Shown here in pieces: positions 61,857 through 64,000 of a DNA stretch of 64,000 nucleotides. Below the pieces are notes generated by a model. That model was not told the DNA's origin. It searched no databases and saw only the letters and a list, made by a program, of their open reading frames with translations. A program made the translations under genes and the position numbers. The DNA comes from Topomyia yanbarensis. Lineage: Eukaryota; Arthropoda; Insecta; Diptera; Culicidae. Every line of letters begins with the position of its first letter. Position 1 is the first letter of the stretch. The stretch spans positions 183,809,725 through 183,873,724 of the forward strand of contig NC_080671.1 in the NCBI RefSeq assembly GCF_030247195.1, in the 5' to 3' direction.

Positions 61857-62383
61857 TTAACCCTTTCATACCCAACTTTTTTCTTGTGCAAACAGAGGTC
61901 CAACACTATTTTTCCTTGAAAACGGAGGGGTCAAGAAACACGAAAAACCTTTATCCATAAAAACAGGTGCTTCCATCGTAGTGGTAGAAGCTGCGCAAGT
62001 TTTACCTTCCAATGATTAATAGAATGTTCCTAGAATTTTACAATAGTTCAATTACGTGGAAAATGTAGTCGAAGACGGTCTCAATTGATAGGTTTTATCA
62101 GTTTTCAATAATGTTGCAAAATAACGAAGATATATCAAAATTTCATTTTTAGTCGTCAACGTAAACTGTCCCTGGCAGCACTGCTCCATCGGAATCCAAT
62201 CAGGCTAATTGTAATAACTTCAGTTTTAGAGCTAATACTTGTAACTTTTAGTGCTCAAATGAAAAGTAATAGTCACATTTATTGGCCTTACTTGTTTTTT
62301 GGAGCAATTCTTGCCTAAACCAAAAGTTATAGCTACTTAAAAACGTTGTTGTCCACAAACAACATGGGCATGAATGGGTTAAA
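61857..62383. mobile_element. TTAA-flanked MITE
   Basis: The left end TTAACCCTTTCATACCCA and the inverse of the right end TTAACCCATTCATGCCCA match at 16 of 18 positions. TTAA at 61857-61860 and 62380-62383 fits the target duplication of piggyBac-type elements. The interior has no coding frame. A similar right end occurs at 117-134. Confidence 0.65.
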
Positions 62384-64000
62384 TTACATTTCATAAAAAA
62401 ATCAACAAAAACTTAAACTGTATTTCTAGTAATTATGCTAAACCGCCCCCCCCTTTCTTAGTCTTAGTCCAAAATTGATCCGCCATGTATTTTGAACTAG
62501 TTTAAGATAGTTTAAAAATTATTTCTTTGTTTTAAATGTAATAAAACTCAATATTGTAACCTTCTGGTTTTAAGAAATTTAAAATGTTTAACGCAAAAGC
62601 ACCTTCAAGCTTTACGGCCTTATCAAAAAAGCAAATAAAAAAATGTAATTGTTGAAGTAGAATGTAATTATTGAAGTGGAATTCTTCAAAAAAGTCTAAG
62701 AATTCAAAAATTTCAGCTCAAATATTTTCCCAGTTTTTAAATGCGAATAACTTCCGTTGTACTGAACGAAATCGCAATATTTCTGGATGATCTGATCGCA
62801 AATATGTGCACGTGTTTTTATTCGATTTCGCAAAATGTACTACAACTATCAATAAATCAAAAACGGATTTCCAGAAGCCTGTTTCAAGCAGAGCCGTCAA
62901 AAGGGAGCAAACGTTTCATAACATACGGGAAGGTTATTTATACAGGTCAAGCGTGCTCGTTTTGTATCAGTCGATGCTCACTTGCCAAAGGAGCAACACG
63001 TTGGCTGTATTGTCCAGACGGTACAATAAGCGATAGATGCTATGAACTGTCGGCAATGATGTTGGTTTTTTTAGCATGTGAGTGATGATACAAATGGACA
63101 CGCGGTACCTATATTTATAAACTCCCCGTATAATATTGAGGTACTTAGGTGTGCTTTTGCACATACTCGCTCGTATCCGCGAAGTCTCAATTCGCACAGT
63201 AGCGTGTAAACCCCCCATTAAACTTTGTATCCAGCAAGGAAATAGGTACAAGATGTACTGGCAGTGCAACATGACAACATGCTTCTGTAGGTATTTCGAA
63301 AGCGCGGGCGGACACCAGCCATGAAAAAGGTCGATAGTTGGGATAAATAGTTAAAATTTATTCGCGGACTATATTGCACGTTCTTGAAAAAGCTACATTT
63401 TTAATGTCATCGTGGTACTGTTCTGTACACAATCCATCAATTTTGTTCCTAATTTCAATAAAATTAAGAAAGTGATAAGAGTCTTTTATTCGAGAGAAAA
63501 GATTTCATTGGTATCACATAAGTTGTAAATAACTAGGTATTTTACCACTAAACTTCTGATTTTAGCTAAAAGTTTAAAATAATAATTTAAGATGAACTTC
63601 CGCTTTGTTCCCATTTTTTTGTTATAAGTAATAGTACTATTGAAGTAGTCCTTGCGAATATCGTCTTGGCGAAAAAGTTTTAAAGTGCTTGCATACTCCA
63701 GAACGCTAATCGCGATGATATTTGTTCCGCATTAGAATAAAAATAATCAAACGACTTACTTAAAGATTTGACACCTTACGGCTCAAGTTAAAAGGCAAAA
63801 ACTTCAGTGTAGTCGACCAACCAATTTTTTTTTAACAGTGCACACCATTCGACACACTCGTTGAACAATTACTGTAGTTTCTCACAATCAGAGCTGAGAC
63901 GTCACAAGAGCTTGAAGAAAATCAAAATGAGTAGAACGACGCAGTATTAGTAAACACAAGTCATGACAGTAGAGTTGTGGTTATTTGTCGCTCACTCTAC
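62384..64000. other. Unassigned sequence, with one tail fragment
   Basis: A non-LTR tail fragment lies at about 62545-62640 (ATTGTAACCTTCTGG, GCACCTTCAAGC, A-rich end). Frames of up to 114 codons (62741-63085) have no known domain. Confidence 0.45.

Noticed and set aside
1..64000. CRISPR array, bacterial operon or prophage
   Set aside because: There are no regularly spaced short direct repeats, and exon-intron structure and retroelements show eukaryotic DNA.

Overview
The window looks like insect DNA, most likely from a culicine (Aedes-type) mosquito. The evidence is spliced eukaryotic exons with GT-AG boundaries, an AT-rich and TE-saturated background, and the mix of transposon families: a DD37E mariner-type element and RNase H-bearing I-like, R1-like and RTE-like non-LTR elements. 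Species was judged by family resemblance only; no search was run.

The only host gene I can support lies on the minus strand. Three exons (25577-25364, 25258-25157, 23315-23199) share a continuous phase-1 reading frame. They encode an LDL-receptor-A-like cysteine segment, a short EGF module and a calcium-binding EGF module. Order, phases and residues match what I remember of the N-terminal part of Dumpy (dpy), the giant apical extracellular-matrix protein. The next downstream exon is not in the window, so the following intron exceeds 23 kb. No earlier exon was recognised to the right. Almost everything else is therefore intron sequence, or intron plus upstream flank, filled with mobile elements.

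Layout. 0.1-3.2 kb: end of a TTAA-type repeat, a tRNA-like SINE-like repeat, and an element with CCCAGGTAACC ends. 8.7-11 kb: a second SINE-like copy, its companion repeat block, and an RTE-like RT fragment. 16-21.7 kb: hAT-type repeat end, degenerate DD37E mariner, I-like copy 1 (+). 23-25.6 kb: dpy exons in a TE-poor island. 26.4-30.2 kb: nested MITEs, Tc1 remnant, TTAA foldback element. 32.7-34.6 kb: TIR element and a hairpin cluster. 35-39.8 kb: a three-level nest (RTE-like interrupted by a hAT-like element that holds an R1-like element). 43.5-49.5 kb: I-like copy 2 (-), the best preserved. 50-51.4 kb: a 1.4 kb palindromic element. 55.7-57.5 kb: an approximately 116-bp minisatellite with an orientation flip and a tiny hAT MITE. 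59-62.4 kb: gag remnant, I-like copy 3, TTAA MITE.

I found no new molecular system. The most unusual observations are a piece of endonuclease coding sequence inserted in frame in the zinc-knuckle region of ORF1 of I-like copy 2, the TSD-bounded three-level nest, and a 123-bp hAT MITE with perfect 35-bp arms and a perfect 8-bp target duplication. No TE reading frame is intact.
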